DNA of 6,635 bases from Rhodoluna limnophila (GTDB lineage: Bacteria; Actinomycetota; Actinomycetes; Actinomycetales; Microbacteriaceae), in the NCBI GenBank assembly GCA_943326655.2, contig CALPUC020000048.1:1-6635 (forward strand), read 5' to 3'. Under the pieces are notes generated by a model. The model was not told the DNA's origin. It saw nothing but the letters and a program-made list of their open reading frames with translations, and searched no databases. Below, piece by piece: positions 4,963 to 6,635 of this stretch (positions are counted from its first letter, which is position 1; each line of letters opens with the position of its first letter). Position numbers and translations under genes: made by a program.

Positions 4963-5832
4963 AGCTTGATTGTGAAACCGCGGTTGGTGAAACTAACCAC
5001 CCGCACCGAGGTAGACATCAAACGCTCTTTCCCGCAGCCGGCTCTTCGCCGAATCGGCGCCTGGGTTTTCCTGGATCACTTCGGCCCGACCGAGCAGGTT
5101 GACGGCATGGTGGTGGCCAATCACCCGCACACCGGACTCCAAACGGTTACTTGGCCATTTGCCGGCGAGGTCGAACACCGCGACAGCGTGGGTTCGGTGC
5201 AGGTTCTTCGTCCTGGTGAACTAAACCTCATGACGGCCGGTCGCGGTATCTCGCACAGTGAAATCTCGCAGGTTGGCCCAAAGTCTTTACACGCCACGCA
5301 ACTCTGGGTGGCGTTGCCGGATGCAAACCGAAACGTTGAGCCGTTCTTTGAACACCACGACGAGCTGCCGGTGGTTTCGTTTGGGGAGTCTTCGGCCAAG
5401 GTCTTTATCGGTTCTCTTGGATCTGCGGTTTCTCCAGCAACCGTGTTTAGCCCGCTGGTCGGTGCCGAATTACAAGTTTCCGGGGAATTCAGCCTGCCTC
5501 TAAATCCTTCATTTGAGCACGGGATCTTGGTGGTGGCCGGCGAGGTGACCGTGAACGGTCAAACCGTTGGCGTGGACGATTTGATCTATCTGGAGGTTGG
5601 TGAGAAAGCAGTGGTGTCAGGCGCTGGAACGGCCATCTTGCTTGGCGGAGAGCCGTTTGACGAACACATTGTGATGTGGTGGAACTTTATTGGCAGGAGC
5701 CATGCCGAGATTGTGGCTTGGCGTGAGGCCTGGAATGCTCAAGGCGCGGATTGGCCGAGTTTTGAAGATAAGGTCGGCGGTTGGATTCCAGCGCCGGAAA
5801 TGCCGAACGTAACTCTTAACCCTCGACGTTAG
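4960..5832 (+). CDS. Pirin-family bicupin protein
   Basis: Pirins are metal-binding double-cupin proteins. Some bacterial members, such as E. coli YhhW, have quercetin 2,3-dioxygenase activity; others are thought to act in stress response or regulation. From ATG 4960 the product is 290 residues, the usual pirin length. The N-terminal cupin keeps all four metal ligands in the expected places: His55 and His57 in NHPHTG, and His99 and Glu101 in ISHSE. Residues after about 160 form the second cupin, including a VVAGEVTVNG strand pair. It is probably cytoplasmic, as no signal peptide is present. A longer frame from TTG 4942 adds six residues (GDNRE-like), but that TTG has no ribosome binding site at a workable distance. 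The 3' end overlaps the convergent ATPase gene by 17 bp. Confidence 0.93.
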   Translation: MSLIVKPRLVKLTTRTEVDIKRSFPQPALRRIGAWVFLDHFGPTEQVDGMVVANHPHTGLQTVTWPFAGEVEHRDSVGSVQVLRPGELNLMTAGRGISHSEISQVGPKSLHATQLWVALPDANRNVEPFFEHHDELPVVSFGESSAKVFIGSLGSAVSPATVFSPLVGAELQVSGEFSLPLNPSFEHGILVVAGEVTVNGQTVGVDDLIYLEVGEKAVVSGAGTAILLGGEPFDEHIVMWWNFIGRSHAEIVAWREAWNAQGADWPSFEDKVGGWIPAPEMPNVTLNPRR

Positions 5833-6635
5833 TGCGCTTGCTGGAAATGCGGTGAGCAATCTCGATCAGCACGGAGCCAGCAAGTCCGATTCCGAAAGCC
5901 AGCAGTAGCTGATTTAGCGTCAGCGGGCTGAATCCGAAATAACCGGTAGAGAGTGGCACGGTGAAAATCAGAATGCCGAGAAGAATCATTCCGAAGAAGA
6001 TTGCTAGCTTGATCTTGTCGATTGGTCTGGCCAGTGTGCTCAACACCCAAATACCGGTAACGCTCATGGTGATCATGGTTGCGGTTTGGGCTTCTGGCAC
6101 GCTCCAGCTTTCGGCGTCGGTGATGATGCGAAGAGCGATTACGCTGAGCGCCACGGCGATACCGCTCGGAATGGTGAACGAGAGAGCGCGTCCTAGGAAG
6201 CCAGGCACATAGCGACGGGCGTTTGGCAGAAGCGCAAGCGCGAAAGCGGGTAGCCCGATGGTGAACGAGTCGATGCCGGAGAGTTGGCGGGGCAGGAACG
6301 GGAACTTCCAGGCCATCACGCCAAAGACCAGAGCGAGCGTGAGTGCCCAGCTGGTTTTGGTGAGGAACAGCTTCGATACGCGCTCAATGTTGGCGATAAC
6401 CTTGCGGCCTTCGGCCACCACCCCTGGCAGATTGGAGAACTTGCCGTCTAGTAGCACCAGATTCGAAACAGCTTTGGTGGCAGGCGAGCCGGATCCCATC
6501 GCAATACCGATGTCGGCCTTCTTCAGAGCAAGGGCGTCGTTCACGCCATCGCCGGTCATGGCAACCACGTGACCCTTCAGTTGAAGTGCGGTCACCATGT
6601 TGCGCTTCTGCTCGGGGGTTACTCTTCCGAAGACC
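5816..6635 (-). CDS. Cation-transporting P-type ATPase, C-terminal part (5' end outside window)
   Basis: Membrane pump energised by ATP through an aspartyl-phosphate intermediate. The frame is open to the window edge, and residues before the first Met read VFGRVTPEQKRN, the usual lead-in to the hinge motif, so the Met at 6598 is internal. TGDGVND (6556-6536) is the conserved P-domain Mg-binding motif, followed by ALKKADIGIAMGSGS. About six membrane segments (M5-M10) follow, including IGLPAFALALLPN. The GDGVND-ALALKKADIGIAMGSGS block and IGLPAFALALLPN resemble the CtpE-like P2-type group of Actinobacteria, reported to move calcium in mycobacteria. That subgroup is from memory and the ion is not proven here. 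The phosphorylated DKTG site lies outside the window. The stop codon lies inside the pirin gene's 3' end. Confidence 0.92.
   Translation of the reverse strand, partial: VFGRVTPEQKRNMVTALQLKGHVVAMTGDGVNDALALKKADIGIAMGSGSPATKAVSNLVLLDGKFSNLPGVVAEGRKVIANIERVSKLFLTKTSWALTLALVFGVMAWKFPFLPRQLSGIDSFTIGLPAFALALLPNARRYVPGFLGRALSFTIPSGIAVALSVIALRIITDAESWSVPEAQTATMITMSVTGIWVLSTLARPIDKIKLAIFFGMILLGILIFTVPLSTGYFGFSPLTLNQLLLAFGIGLAGSVLIEIAHRISSKRTNVEG

Noticed and set aside
6596..6598. ATG (- strand) at 6598 as the ATPase start
   Set aside because: The frame continues upstream with VFGRVTPEQKRN, normal P-domain sequence, so the gene runs past the window edge.

Overview
The window looks like ordinary chromosomal DNA from an actinobacterium of moderate GC content, possibly a Microbacteriaceae member of the small-genome freshwater type. 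This placement is inferred from several signs: an L10 leader of the Gram-positive kind before rplJ-rplL; three genes whose start codon lies exactly 6 nt after a -10-like hexamer with no Shine-Dalgarno (leaderless genes are common in Actinobacteria); a CtpE-like P-type ATPase; and a Gly/Arg-rich helicase tail. No marker gene fixes the genus, and no mobile element, CRISPR array, tRNA or rRNA is visible.

Layout. Positions 1-819 (+) hold the C-terminal part of a DEAD-box RNA helicase with an RGG-type tail, closed by a strong UUCG-loop terminator (833-870). Positions 876-1050 hold a candidate promoter, an L10 autoregulatory leader and an attenuator-like hairpin. These lead into rplJ (1093-1608) and rplL (1646-2029), which end in a second strong terminator (2046-2073). 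Four complete genes follow: an RBBP9/YdeN-type serine hydrolase (2089-2676, +), a saccharopine dehydrogenase-family oxidoreductase (2744-4042, +), an EamA/DMT permease (4035-4925, -) and a pirin (4960-5832, +). The window closes with the C-terminal part of a cation-transporting P-type ATPase (5816-6635, -).

How it fits together. Only rplJ-rplL form an obvious operon, making the L10(L12)n stalk of the ribosome, with a leader suited to feedback by L10. The other genes look like single-gene units. The hydrolase has its own -10-like element directly behind the rplL terminator. EamA and pirin diverge from a 34-bp spacer whose two predicted promoters must overlap. Both tail-to-tail pairs (oxidoreductase/EamA and pirin/ATPase) overlap at their stop codons by 8 and 17 bp, leaving no room for a conventional terminator between the genes.

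I found no convincing undescribed system. The points most worth a second look are the repeated leaderless geometry, the colliding divergent promoters, the L10 leader with its attenuator, and the strong preference for the Leu codon CTA in rplL and rplJ.
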